From: Pontederia crassipes
Taxonomy: Eukaryota; Streptophyta; Magnoliopsida; Commelinales; Pontederiaceae
Reading direction: 5' to 3'
Length of the DNA: 64,000 nt
Assembly (NCBI GenBank): GCA_030549335.1
Contig: JAUKPH010000023.1
Coordinates: 1,054,001 to 1,118,000 of the forward strand
Part shown: positions 1 through 11,604 of the stretch, one piece after another
Layout of the letters: the number at the start of each line of letters is the position of its first letter
Position numbering within the stretch: the first letter of the stretch is position 1
The notes under the pieces: model-generated
The model's input: the letters and a program-made list of their open reading frames with translations, nothing else
The model's database searches: none
What the model was told of the DNA's origin: nothing
Position numbers and translations under genes: made by a program

Positions 1-1262
1 CCGTGATAGAAGGGAAATTTTCAGGGTTCTATCACGACTGTGATGACTTGTTTCACTGCTATGACCGCTGCTAAAATTATATATGACATATTAAATGTTA
101 TTTTCAAGGTATTAATAGTATGTATTCATGCTTGTTGATTGTATTAGAACCTAGATACACGTGTATGCATGTTTTCTTCGTAACTAGGTTAAAATTTGAA
201 GATTGAGCGACGTAAATATTTGTTGTTTGTAACACATAATGAACTCAATTGTGGATGATGTTACATGTCGACCCTTTATGGCTTTTTATCGAATATTTAC
301 TTGGAATGATCATTACACACACGGCAACGATGTGTCATTTTGATGTCGTCTCGGGCGAGAGTCCAAAATGATCGTTACACACATCAACAATGGTGTGTAC
401 ATTCTGATGTCTCCTTAGGGCGAGAGGGGAGCATTGTCTCCAAAGCGTAGCTAGCCTATTGAGAGGGCAGCTATATAAATCCCAACTATCGGAAGATATA
501 ACGTTAATGAAGTGGCCAAATGATCGATCGAATGGAATGATGTCCCACGAAACTGGAAGTCCAAAGGGTTATGAAGCAACCCTGAGGAGATGTAGTGGGG
601 TAATGGTCATGGTAAGTGTACTTCAAGTATGTGCTTATTATTTGACTTGGTGATTGTTATGAATGCCCATGCTTTTAGTATGATGATATGATTAAATGTC
701 TTCCATGCAATTTCTTTATGTGCATGATGATATATTGATGTTAATGATTGACATGTAGTTATTATGTTATGAACATGGCATGTATATTATTTACTTCTTT
801 TATATAAAGATGATGATGCATGTCATGTAATATTCTGATTATGATCATGGCATCACATTGCATGGCCTTTACATACTCTAATCGGAAAAATCTCTGCATC
901 ATGAATCCATGCAGGTGCACAATGATTGGATGGATGGCGGCTCAACTCATGACAAGCAAGAGATTGCACAATGGTATAGGATGTCAAGAGTTATTATATT
1001 TTAGAGAGATATTTTGACTATGGTTTTAAGACGTTTTAATGGCTATTGATGATGTTTTAAATTCTATAACATTATTTTAATGTTTTAATGATGTTTTTCT
1101 GCATTAATTGAAAGATGATTTTATCTCATTTAATGGCTTTATGTTTCCACTGCATTAATAGAAAATCATATTTTATTATGATTATGTGATGACGAATAGG
1201 CTAACACAGCCGAATGACCTAATTGTCCTTGACAAATGGAGATGAAATTTTGAGGTGTTACA
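1..1262 (+). mobile_element. Ty3/Gypsy LTR, 3' part (left end outside window)
   Basis: The right half is colinear with the 2.9-kb Gypsy LTR at 58531-61451. Shared landmarks are the phrase around 560-590 (matching about 60730-60760), the phrase ending in a 'ccatgcagg' motif around 870-915 (matching about 61110-61150), and the 'ggctaac' stretch near 1199 (matching about 61387). It opens with the last units of a CACGACTGTGA-type palindrome array (1-70), as in the other Gypsy LTRs here. It ends in GGTGTTACA at 1262, and no primer binding site follows, so this is a 3' or solo LTR. No coding capacity was recognised. Confidence 0.65.
304..428. repeat. two-copy tandem repeat of about 62 bp inside the LTR
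   Basis: Units at about 304-363 and 366-428 share 'aatgatc(a/g)ttacacac', a 'gatgtc' core and a 'gggcgagag' end. They lie where other LTRs of this superfamily in the window carry a different tandem repeat (60150-60296), so this part of the LTR appears prone to tandem duplication. Confidence 0.7.
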
Positions 1263-1854
1263 TAGAATGATTGAGATGAAATAGTAAGGATCTCTTTCAC
1301 TATTGTTGGGTTGGGTTGTCACACGAGGATGGTGCATTCTTTAGGCTCCCTTTGAATAGGAATTTTTTGGCAAAACTATAGTAAGTTCTACTAAACACCA
1401 ATAAAAGGTCTCACAAAAATTTTTGTTTTGATCAATGCTCCTGTTAGTTCTTGTAAAAAGTTATCACGCCTCGTGAGAATATGTAAGTTCTCATCACCTC
1501 ACCCGAACCACCTCGTAATCATTCCAAGTTGTTGCCACGCGAGATTCTCTCTCTCTTTCTCTTTCCCTCACTCTCTCTCCCTCTCTTCCTCTCTGGCTCT
1601 CTCTCTCTTCGACGACCCCACTCAAGTGACCACAAGGCTCGGGGAGGAAGCGGGACCACTATCCGACCTCTTTCGGTGATGGCAAGGTCGCCCTCATCTG
1701 ACGACAACATGCTCGGTCTCATATGGCGATGAGGTACCTTGCTCACCCCTCTTCTCTAGCATCGTTGATTTTACATCATTCATATGGAAGCTGATTGTTA
1801 AGAAAAGCTTGTTTGATGGCATGAGTGATTATATTTCCAACAATGTCCCAGTAG
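1263..1854. other. unclassified intergenic DNA with a CT-rich tract
   Basis: No gene was recognised. A polypyrimidine stretch (about 1541-1610, CTCTCT-rich) keeps short reading frames open on both strands. These look like composition artefacts rather than genes. The stretch separates the LTR end at 1262 from the LINE fragment. Confidence 0.5.
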
Positions 1855-3660
1855 TTACGGTAGAAGTCCATAAAAGTCCAGAGTGAAACTGTTAGGACTC
1901 GGGGCACGACCAGTCGGCATACTCCAAATCACGGAGCAAATCTCCTCATCAGAGATGGGGCTAGTGAGCAAGGGGTAAAGAGAAGGGTTACACAAGGGGA
2001 CATCAGGACAGAGACCAAGTTTGTCGATTTGGCCTGCTAGTGGACTCCAGAGGTTTACATAATGGTCAACAAAATGCTTCTCAATAAGTTGAGGTTGAGT
2101 GATGACTTTGCCATAATCCAAGTGGATATGGCGAATGAAGCTTTGCTTGTGGCGAATAATGGTCTGGAGATGAAAGAATTTAGTGTTCTGGTCACCATGG
2201 TGGAGCCAAGCAGTACGAGCCTTGCTCCACCACTTAATATTTATCTAGCGCAGTAAGGTCGCGTGAAGGTGGTAAGTGGCTCTAAGGGATGCAAACTCGA
2301 AAGTGGACAACCCAGGGGAGACATCAAGGCCCTCAAGCTACAAGATATGGTCAAGGACCTCTTGAGCACGCACCTCAAGCCTCTCGAAGACCTCCCGATT
2401 CCAGTGGATGTTATCCTTTTTTATACGATTAAGTGACTCTTGGACAGAGTGTGCACACGAAGGGGAAAACCAATGACGCCTAACAATGTCTTTAGCATCA
2501 GGGTGAAGAAACCAAAATTGCTCGTACTTGAACAAACGTGGTCAGGGAAAATGAAGGGAAGATTGGAAGAGGATGGGGGCGTGGTCCGATGCACAACAAG
2601 GAAGGGTCGAAAGCTCTAAGCTAGGAAATGCATCAAGCTAGAAATGGTTAACCAACATTCTATCAAGCCTACAGAGGATACGAGCTTGGTCGACGCGATT
2701 GTTGCACCATGTGAAAGGGATACCCGAGGGTTTGAGATCAATAAGACCATGAGAGTCGATAAGGTTCTGAATTAGGTCAGAAGATCTAGATGTTCTAAAC
2801 TGGTTACACCCCCCCCCCCCCCCCGTGTCCGCAGAGGAAAGAATGCAATTAAAGTCACCGATTAAAGTCCACAGAAAATCATACGAGTTAATTAGACTAA
2901 GAGTATTCCATAAAAGATTCCTATCAGCATGTATAGTAATAGCATAAACACAGGATAATAGGGAATGAAAACCAGCATGGGAAATCGTAGCATGAAGGAC
3001 ATAATTCGAGTTAAGGAGAGGAGTAACCTGGGTATCCTACCCACACCAAGCCAGGATAATACTTTTGGAGGAACCGGAGCCCTCGCAGTAGGTGTCGAAC
3101 CATGAAGGCCCGAGGCACTGGATAACCTGTTTAGCTTTTAAATACCCAACATGGCTTTCAAGAAGAATTACAAAATCAAGGGAGTATGAAGTAATAAGAT
3201 TCCTAAGTCTATCCCTAACTTTTCGCCCGGAATGCACCACGACAGTTCCACGCAAGGAGTCTCATAGCGACAAGTTTCGATGCACCACCCGAAGACTAAG
3301 GCTGCACGACAGAAGACAACTGTGAGTTAACGCATGAAACGGAAGGTTTCTTCTTACCTTTGCCCTTGGCCGAGGCCGGTGGCAGCCGAGGGCGGAGAGA
3401 GAGGGAAGGGGTAGGGAGAGTTGGTTTGAGCATGCGGGATTTCTTGCTCTTAGATCTTGGGGGTGGTATCAAATCCGGATCCTCTAGCTCCTCCTTGGAA
3501 GAGACCTCCTCCGGCTGGGTAGACTGAGGGACCGCAATCAGGCCGGCAGACGCGCGCGCCACCAATGCATTGTGATCCGCAATGGTGGTGGCCGTCGGGG
3601 TTACAAGAGGGGAGACATTAGCAAGGGATGAACATAAAGGCCGAAGGGGCATACGGTTGG
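1855..3660 (-). pseudogene. truncated L1-type LINE: ORF1 tail, endonuclease, start of RT region
   Basis: Read on the minus strand, three blocks occur in LINE order. 3652-3296 encodes a Pro/Ser/Lys-rich linker like the tail of ORF1. 3255-3037 encodes the start of the apurinic-type endonuclease, with a 'VILLESHV' strand that carries the conserved metal-binding Glu. 2535-1855 encodes the stretch between endonuclease and reverse transcriptase, with 'FKYEQFWFLHP' and, near 2000-1900, 'SPISDEEICSVIWSMPTGRAP'. Frames shift between blocks and there are stops. The RT catalytic core (YxDD) is absent, because the element ends just after the 'GRAP' motif. It is a dead, doubly truncated copy. Family assignment rests on motif recognition only. 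Confidence 0.8.
2809..2824. repeat. homopolymer run of 16 C inside the LINE
   Basis: An uninterrupted C16 tract sits inside the endonuclease-coding part and breaks the reading frame. Its length may partly be an assembly or sequencing artefact. Confidence 0.9.
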
Positions 3661-4930
3661 GGTTACTATTCTACAACTCGGACAAGTTCTATTGGTCTAA
3701 TACCGATGCTTCTGTGATGGCCTTTGATAGACTCTTCGTTCTGGCAACATGTGTTCATTGATTCCTCGCCCGAGAGGAATGTTTTCTATTGAGACACTGT
3801 ATGCATGCCGAGAGGTAGGGCAAAGACTCAATTATCTAAAATGAAATCATGAACAATGTGCATTGGAGCTGAACCTGATTCACTCCTTGCTTTATATCAC
3901 CGTCTTTCCTCTATTTTGATCATATTTTATTGATTCGACGACCTCCTACTCGAGAGGAAGTTTTATCCTTTGCATCTGTGGAGGATCCGAGAGGACACAT
4001 AGCTATAGAGTCCCACTTAGTGAGGTCACGAGGATCAGAAACTTCATTTCCAGTCAAGAGTTTGCTGCCCTGAACACAATCGATTTTGCACAATCTCTGG
4101 TCATAGAGGTTCTCACCCGAGAGGATTATCTTCACTAATGGAAGTCCAATTCAGGTTGAAAGGTTGATTGGAACTTCTGTTATCATATTTGGAACCCACC
4201 ATTATGAGACTGCATGAGACGAGCTGAATCTCCACTAATAGGCATGGGTGTCATCTGAGCTAGTTAGTTGATTCCATTGGTGTGTGCAAGTACAGTCATC
4301 ATTGTACAAGAGTGTCAGCAGGTGAAAAGTGTTACACAACGTGAATATACACTTATGTGCATGTCGAGGGGTTGTCTATCATTTTACTTATAATTTAATG
4401 CTCGAAGAACATTAATCCCAAGTGAAATATCCCCCATAAGCTCGAATGTTTATCTACATCGATCTTTGTCCACTTTTACATTAAAAGCTCATAAAAATTA
4501 GTGTAGTTTTATTTGTTGTAATTTCTGATTTGTAGCATTTCATGTTCTTACTTTGAACAACATCTATAGACTTAAGCTTTTTCTTCGAAACAATTTCGGG
4601 TGAGTGCGAACTTTTCAAGCTTTGTCCTTGTGGATCGACCCTCAAGCACTACAATGATTGTCGTATACTATTGTGTTAAGAAATTATTAATTTTAAAGCT
4701 TAATTCGTTATTTTCTTTTGAAGTAAAGGTATAGACTTGTGTGGGAGTAAACAAACATCTACGGGTAATTGCGCTTGATAAGTGACTCCCTAATGCAAAC
4801 CATATTGTTTTCTATCATTCGTGCCCTTCACATCATACGATTTTAGATGTATCAACGACTAAAATTGACAAAAAATATGATACATGCAATGATCAAATTA
4901 CAAAATAATCAAATATAATAAAAAATGTTA
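3661..4930. repeat. degenerate LTR-like DNA with recurring 'CGAGAGGA' phrases
   Basis: No gene was recognised. The phrase CGAGAGGA(A/T/C) recurs at about 3770, 3951, 3986 and 4112, each within similar surroundings, which suggests decayed tandem units. Around 4620-4680 the text 'tgtggatcgaccctcaag...' followed by 'gtatactattgtgtt' resembles the 3' end of Tat/Athila-type Gypsy LTRs. The usual tGGCGCCGTTG primer binding site is not visible afterwards. The assignment is inference. Confidence 0.35.
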
Positions 4931-5611
4931 TGTTTTGCATGAATCATCCAACCTAGACTCACGACGATCCTCCTACTTCAGCTTGCCTAATTCAGACTGT
5001 TGCAAGACTTTGGACTTTAACTATTACTTACGCTCCCGAATATGTTTCTCTATCTTGACTGCCAAATGTACCACCTCCTCCATGATCCCATTAGTATCCA
5101 TGTTGACCCTTGCTCTGAGGTTGGCAAATGCTCAGTCCTATTCTGATCATCCAAATTGTCATAACTTCAGTACTCCAACTATACAAACTTGTTATGATAC
5201 TATCGTCATGTTGTCTTGTACCCATGGGCAGACCAATATGGTTTATAATTGGTCAATTGACCTCATAAATTTTTTGAAGTTATATATATTGTTGGTATAT
5301 AATAATTATACAATACGTTATTATCAGTTAACTAAAATTCAAGGATTTAAATGAATTAAAAAATTTCTTTAAAAAGTTTAATAAAATAACTTTCACAATT
5401 AATTAAATTATTATAATAAATTTCAATAGAGTTTTGTTTATTTATTTTTCTATTTTATTCTATATCACAATTATAATGAAGTGAAATGGAACTTTTTAAT
5501 TTAAATATCTGATAATAGCTTATTTTCTTATTTTAATTATTATATTCAATTTCATTATATTGTTATTAAAAACTCTTATAAAGTTGTAATTTGCATCCAT
5601 ATTCATTCGGG
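4931..5611. other. AT-rich intergenic DNA, nothing recognised
   Basis: A plus-strand frame of 139 codons (4935-5354) has no recognisable domain and reads through AT-rich DNA. I do not consider it a gene. 5355-5600 is very AT-rich. Confidence 0.5.
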
Positions 5612-5957
5612 ATCCTAGGTCCACCCATGCTTGTACTAGATTCTAGAACTCCTTCATCGCCTCTTTTATTTTGTAAGGCAGAGAATAGTGGGCCTGAAAT
5701 TCCTCCTCAAAATTGACCCACAAAACATCTTCTTGTCCATGAATTTTGTGGCATGCATCGTGGCTCACTAATCCATGCCCATTTCTATCAATATGTGGGA
5801 GGCATAGAGGACCTTACGGTCCTTTGAACACTACAATAGGCAAAAAGTATGCTCCACCAAACTAATCCATCACCTCAGCTTTATTTAAGTCATCTGCCCC
5901 ATCAAGCTTGGGAGGCCGCAATTTCAGGAGAGCTTGGATCGCATAGTTGTTGGCCAT
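5612..5957 (-). pseudogene. Ty3/Gypsy gag fragment
   Basis: The minus strand from the ATG at 5957 encodes 'LLKLRPPKLDGADDLNKAEV'. After stops and frameshifts it encodes 'WVNFEEEFQAHYSLPYKIKE', ending near 5612. Both phrases match the retrotransposon gag domain of plant chromoviruses (Tekay/Del/Reina type), where a 'PPxFxG' start precedes a 'W..F...F...Y.P' block. Zinc knuckle and pol are missing. It lies directly downstream, in the same orientation, of the LTR end at 6005, the order expected for LTR-gag. The PBS between them has been lost. The fragment is inactive. Confidence 0.75.
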
Positions 5958-6004
5958 TAGTCGTGGCTACTCCCGAGGGAAGGTGTTGTTGTTGATCACA
6001 TAAA

Positions 6005-6987
6005 TGTAACACTTTGAAATTCGAGTATCGTCACGTGATGGAGTCTCCTATCATGATAATTTCTTACCCTTTTGTTGACAAAATAGTTATTTAGGATGAC
6101 ACATAGTAGAAGATTCATAAATAATAAAATGTCATATCTTTGAAATAAAATGTGAAAGCAGAAATGATAAATTTATAATTGTGAAAACTCAAAAATAAAA
6201 GTACAATCACAATATTATCCTAGAGACATCATATATAACATCATACACATCCAAAATTCATGCCATAATACAACATGTCTTATAAGAAGATAACATAATA
6301 ACATAAATGACAAACTATCGATGCGCACACCCCACAAGAACAAGTGTGGCCATACACATCAATCGGCCATACATGAGATCAAGTACATGCACAAATCAAT
6401 AAAGAAAAGAATAGCATATGTTAGCATGAGGTTGTGTGATAACATCATATGCAAGCCATGAGAAAGATCCTTTAAACATAAGCATTAATAAAGAGAATAT
6501 TTTATTTTCAAGTTCATAGGGATCAACATGTCAAAGGAATAATGGAATATATCTCATACCATATGATCACAGGCTTTTACGTCCATCTTTGGACAACAAT
6601 AAGATGTGAAAAAAGTGATATGAGGATCAATCTTTGACCACAATAAAATGTCACATCTTAGATCATTCATGGGCATCACATGTTAGTTCATCTTTCACTT
6701 TGTAAAGAAATCATTTCATCTTTCATTTCAAAAGGAATCATAAGTTCATTATTTTTCCATATTCATCAACATTATGGCATAGTTATTTCATCATTGTCAG
6801 CATTATATAACATTTCTATGTATCTTTTAGTTCATCTTTTCTTTAGTTGGAAGAGCTCTTCACTTTAAGGTATGTTATGCAAAATAATACCACTATCATC
6901 ATCATCATAGTTAATGAAAGATCAGTACCACGACCTATGACATATAAGAAGGTCATTTTCATTGATTAGTGCAAAGAAACCCAACAC
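6005..6987 (-). mobile_element. Gypsy 5' LTR (minus orientation), interrupted by Copia-C
   Basis: On the minus strand the block ends in AAAGTGTTACA at 6005, a typical Gypsy LTR end, and the gag fragment follows. It is non-coding, AT-rich and holds short repeated phrases (for example about 6585-6610 and 6630-6660). Copia-C inserts at 6987/6988, so the upstream part of this LTR should continue to the right of 11600. I could not locate its outer end. Confidence 0.5.
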
Positions 6988-8183
6988 TGTAGGTTCCCAA
7001 AGGGCACCAAGAGGGGGGGGGGTTGAATTGGTGTTAAATCAAAAATGTCAATTTCACAAAGATTTCGCGGAAGCACAAAACTGATCCTTTAAAATCTTTT
7101 AAAATAAAGCAATTCAGATCATAAGCATAATATGAATGGGGGAGAGAGAGAAAATCAAACGCAAAGACACGGTGGATGTTGACGAGGTTTGGCCACACGT
7201 TGGCTTACGTCCCCACTCCGACTTCTCAACCTCGAGACCGTCGGAGATTCTACTAATTTCTTCCTTTGTTCCAAATGGGGCAAGGAAGAAAGCCGTTTAC
7301 ATCAATCACATTTTCTCGGCCTCGAGAGGCAATGCAACCTCTCCTCTTAGGAAGTTAATTTTTTCTCTTGCTCAAGAGGTAAAATTTAGAACCTCTTTTA
7401 CACAGGAGCTCTCTCTATTTTTTTTAACAAAATATTTCTCTCTTTTAAAAAACTAAGCTCACAAAAGTGGAAGAGAGAAATAAAGAAAACTCTAAATGAT
7501 AACTTCAAGAGAAATGATATTCTTTTGATTTCTTGAAGTTTTGCTTCAATGCTTGGATGGATGGATTTCCTTCTGGCTTTGGCACTCCATTTATAGGCTT
7601 TAGCAAGTGAGAAAATTGTCCAAAAATTATTCCACATTTTTCTCCTTTAAATTTGACCATTACGGTTCATTTGACTTGGAGGTCAGTCGACCGCACATAT
7701 GGACCGGTCGACCAATACACTTTCTTTTATGAAAAAATATGACCGTTGTGAATTCTGCATTATTCGGTCGACCTGTGTTCTGGACCCATCGACCGGTACA
7801 GTCTCGATATTCTTCTTGTTGAAACTGGCCATTTTTTGCACTGACTGGTCAACCTGTGTTCCTGATTGTTCGACCTGTGTTCCTGACCGGTCGACCTATT
7901 TTCCAGCTAGTAGCTCGACCGCTCTGCACTATTTTAAGCATAACATTTTGCATAGTTATCCAAATGAGATGATTTTTTATTCCATGGAAAGCTAACAGAA
8001 TTCTCTACAAAATATTTATGATTCATCTAAAATCTAATAGGATCATAGTTAATTATTTAATCAAAGTGTAGTGCATAAAGTTATTCATCTTTCTTTAAAC
8101 TTTTTTAGGATTTTAACTTTAATCTTTCGAGGTTTGTATAATCAAAATATAATTTTATATGTCATTAAAATTTAGATCCAACA
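6988..8183 (-). repeat. Copia-C 3' LTR
   Basis: 1196 bp. It matches 10392-11599 throughout, including the conserved 'gaggcaatgcaacctctcctcttaggaag' region (split here: first half near 7328, second near 7345) and the GGTCGAC-rich part at 7680-7920. A G10 run near 7014-7023 lies close to its outer end. Confidence 0.88.
7680..7920. repeat. GGTCGACC/ACCGGTCGACC palindrome cluster in the LTR
   Basis: Repeated copies of a self-complementary GGTCGACCGGT-type word, some mutated to GATCGATC or GGTCAACC, lie about 20-60 bp apart. The same cluster occurs in every LTR of Copia-A, -B and -C (for example 11090-11340, 22550-22740, 26265-26475, 27780-27975, 31195-31380). It lies in the upstream half of the LTR on the element strand and could be a binding or methylation target, which is inference. 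Confidence 0.75.
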
Positions 8184-8802
8184 ATCTCCCATTTTTTTAT
8201 GAAGACAAACCGGGAAATATGAAAAGTGTATAAGTTGGGAAAAGTTATAAAATAAGTTGTAAAATCAATTTTACTCCCCTAACACTTAACTTTCTTTACA
8301 ATGATAGATATTCACATAAGTATAAATTGTAAGGAACTCTTCATATAAAGTGATATTCAGATCATATTTCTCCCCCTTTTGTTTCATCAAAAAGAATAAT
8401 TTATTTATGAAGCATGTAAGAATTCAATTTTTCAAAAAGTTTATTCTTTCTCCTTTTGTCATATAATAGACATGTAGAGTATTACAAGGTTTGAAAGATA
8501 ACCCTCTAAATTTATGGTTATTTTATAATGAAAACTAATTTATGAAAGTCAAATAAATATATCAAAAATTGAAATATGGCATAAAACTTTGATTTAAATG
8601 TTCATAATATGTCAAAATAAAGTCTAATCATACTCCCCCTATCACTATTACCAATTTTCATTTATATGTTCCTCTTTTAAAAAAATAATAGTTTTAAATT
8701 TTTTAGTGACAAAAAAATAGATGATACTTTTACCATAACATTTCTGCCTTCACATTTCCAATTCCATATGTCCTTTGCATGTGAGGCATACCTAAAAAAT
8801 AA

Positions 8803-10262
8803 TCAAGTAACTTTTGATATCCAAATTTCTTTGGGTCCGATTTTGTTAGATAATGTTCCTTTCGGAACCCATATCATTCCATATTATGAAGATTTTCTTA
8901 TTTTGCATTGGTATGCATAATGACCATAAAATCCACATGTAAAACATTTGAGATGTGATTTTCTACCATATAGATGATTGGATTTCCAATATGAATTTTT
9001 ATGTCCAAAATGATTCCTAAGATTATTTGTCGTTGCATGAGAAATATTCTTATTTTGTAAGTTTTTCAAAAGGTCATTTTCCTTCTTTATCTTTTCTAAA
9101 GAACATGCTAGTTTTACAATTTCACATGCATGTGTAATTTCTAAAGTTTCAATTTCATTTTTGAGTTTTTCAATCTCATATAGTAATTTTTCATTTTCCT
9201 CTTTAGTTGAAAAATATTTTTTTTATGAGAGAGGAGAGTTCTTCATTTACATCTAAATAAATATTTTCTTCGAAAAATCTCGATGAGTCATTATTTGAAA
9301 TGAAGAGTTTAAAGTTACATCATCGTTGTGTACTATTAGGCACAAGTATGCATCCTCACTAGAAGAGCTTGATGAGTCATTTGATTCATCTTGACTTAGC
9401 TCTTTATATTTCTTCTTCCTCTGAGATGTCTCCTTTTTATCTTTTGAGTGATATTTACATAATCATCTTTTCGGCTTCTCACTCTTTTCTTTAAATTTCA
9501 CCAACTTGAGATATTTGTCAAGTTTTCTTATATAGCGGGCGAGTTTCTTTTCATACACTTCTTCTTCACTTGAGTTATCTTCATTTTCGCTTGCTTTCAA
9601 AGCCAATGTCTTCTTTCTGAGAGTATTGGATTCTTCTTCTTCTTGGATTCCGATCTCATAAGTTAGAAGTGAATCAATAAGATCATTAAAACCGAATTTG
9701 TTCAAATCATTTTCTTCGATCACCGTCATTTTTGCATGCCATTGGGAGGAGAGAGACCTAAGAATTTTTTTCACTTTTTTGGGCTTAGTTTTAGGCTCGT
9801 CCAAAGAGGCTAAACCATTCACAATGTCATTAAATTGAGCAACCATATTATTTATGGATTCGTTTTCATGCATCTTGAAGGAATCATAGATGATTCAAAA
9901 TATTTAATCTAAATTCTTTGACTTTATCCATTCCTTCATAAGTGGTAATGAGTTTTTTCCAAATTTCAGTTGCACTTTCACAATTAGAAATCCGATTGAA
10001 ATCCGTTGAATCTAAAGCACAATAAAAAAATATTCTTTGCTTTCCAATCCAATTTCAAAAAAAATTTCTATTTTTCGTCATGTTCGGTAGGTAATTTTTC
10101 ATGAAGATAATAACCTTTTTCAAGATATCCCACATGTTAATATCAATAGAACAAATGTATGCTTGAATCCTAATTTTCCAATATTAAAAATTTGATGCAT
10201 TTAAAAGGAGAGGACGACTAATTGATTGTCCTTCGACCAAAAACAAATCCACTTGATGCCAT
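8803..10262 (-). pseudogene. Copia-C gag remnant (UBN2-type capsid and CCHC zinc knuckle)
   Basis: The gag starts at the ATG at 10262 ('MASSGFVFGRRTI'), has stops within the first 130 codons, then an open stretch at 9873-9463. That stretch carries the UBN2/retrotran_gag_2 phrases 'NESINNMVAQFNDIVNGLA' and 'KKVKKILRSLSSQW', followed by an acidic/lysine-rich tail. Near 8940-8880 it encodes an intact CX2CX4HX4C knuckle (CFTCGFYGHYAYQC). The reading ends with 'GPKEIWISKVT' at 8803, the phrase that normally leads into protease in Copia polyproteins. The product would be a capsid-like protein, but the frame is broken, so no functional Gag is expected from this copy. Confidence 0.8.
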
Positions 10263-10377
10263 AGTTCTTAAGATGGTTAAATCTTAAAACAAGATAATTG
10301 AATCTTAAAAAGACTAGATCTAAAAATGATTAGATCTTAAAATAAGATGATTCAAAAAATTAAAACAAGAGCAACCT

Positions 10378-10389
10378 GCTCTGATACTA
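10378..10389 (-). other. primer binding site of Copia-C
   Basis: The minus strand reads TAGTATCAGAGC, one base off the TGGTATCAGAGC complementary to the 3' end of initiator tRNA-Met. It lies 2 bp from the inner edge of the right LTR, which identifies that LTR as the 5' LTR. Confidence 0.85.
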
Positions 10390-10391
10390 AT

Positions 10392-11599
10392 TGTAAGATC
10401 TCAAAGGGCACCAAGAGGGGGGAGTGAATTGGTATTAAATCAAAAATGTCGATTTCACAAAGATTTCGCAGAAGCACAAAATCGATTCTTTAAAATATTT
10501 TAAAATAAAGCAATTCAGATCAAAAGCATAATGGAGAGAGAGAGAAAAAAATTAAACGCAAAGACACGGTGGTTGTTGACGAGGTTCGATCACACTTTGG
10601 CCTTCGTCCCCGCTCCGACTTCTCGACCTCGAGACCGCCAGAGATTCCACTAATCTCCTTTGTTCCAAATGGGGCAAGAAAGAAAGTCATTTACATCAAC
10701 CACATTTTCTTCGCTTCGAGAGGCAATGCAACCTCTCCTCTTAGGAAGCTAATTTTTTCTCTCACTCAAGAGGTGAGATTTATAACTTCTTTTACACAGG
10801 ATTTCTCTCTATTTTTTCTAAACAAAATGTTTCTCTCTCTTAAAAAATTAAGCTCACAAGAGTGGAAGAGAGAAAGAAAGAAAACTCTAAATGATAATTT
10901 TAAAAGAAATTATATTCTTTTGATTTCTTGAAGTTTTGCTTCAATGCTTGAACGGATGGACTTCCTTCTGCCTTTGACACTCTTTTTATAGGCTTCAGCA
11001 AGTGAGAAAGTCATTCAAAAATTATTCCACAACTCCTTCAAATTTAACTGTTACTGTTCATTTGACTCGGAGAACGTCAACCACACATATGGACCGGTCG
11101 ATCGGTACATTTTTTTATGAAAAAATATGACCGTTGGTGAATTCTGCAATGTCTGGTCGACCTGTGTTCCAAACCGGTCGACCGGTACCTCGACCAGTAC
11201 AGTCTCGACATTCTGCTTGTTGAAACTAGGCATTTTCTGCACTGACCAGTCGGCCTATGTTCTGGACCGGTCGACCTGTCCTGATCGATCGACTTGTGTT
11301 TCTGACCGATCGACCTATTTTCCAATCGACAGCTCGACCGTCCTACACTATTTTAAGTATAACTTTTTGCACATTTATCCAGATGAGATGATTTTTTATT
11401 CCATTGAAAGCTAACAGAATTCTCTACAACTTTGATATTTATGATTCATCAAATAGTATCACAGTTAATTGTTTAATCAAAGTGTAGTTCTTAAAGTTAT
11501 CCCTTTTTATTTAAACTTTTTCAGCATTTTAACTTTAATCTTTTGAGATTTGTATCATCAAAATTTAATTTTTTATGTCATTAAAATTTAGATCCAACA
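10392..11599 (-). repeat. Copia-C 5' LTR
   Basis: 1208 bp, the partner of 6988-8183. The plus strand carries a 95-codon open frame at 11127-11414 antisense to gag. It is built from the GGTCGACC repeats ('DRSTC' phrases) and recurs in other LTRs of the family. Confidence 0.88.
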
Positions 11600-11604
11600 A
11601 GCAC

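Larger units (their letters stand above)
6988..11599 (-). mobile_element. Copia-C: gag-only LTR retrotransposon
   Basis: A complete 4.6-kb element on the minus strand. Its LTRs are 6988-8183 and 10392-11599, each starting TGTTGGATC and ending in CTTACA or CCTACA on the element strand. The internal domain is only about 2.2 kb: a PBS next to the right LTR, a broken gag (10262-8803), a short non-coding tail and a PPT-like AAATGGGAGAT next to the left LTR. Protease, integrase, RT and RNase H are absent. The flanks AACAC (6983-6987) and AGCAC (11600-11604) are a 5-bp target-site duplication with one mismatch. It sits inside an older Gypsy LTR. Confidence 0.88.

Noticed and set aside
1428..1746. 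Overlapping short frames on both strands
   Set aside because: Due to the CT-rich tract; no recognisable protein.
4935..5354. Plus-strand frame of 139 codons
   Set aside because: No domain, no coding bias, AT-rich surroundings; region appears to be decayed repeat DNA.
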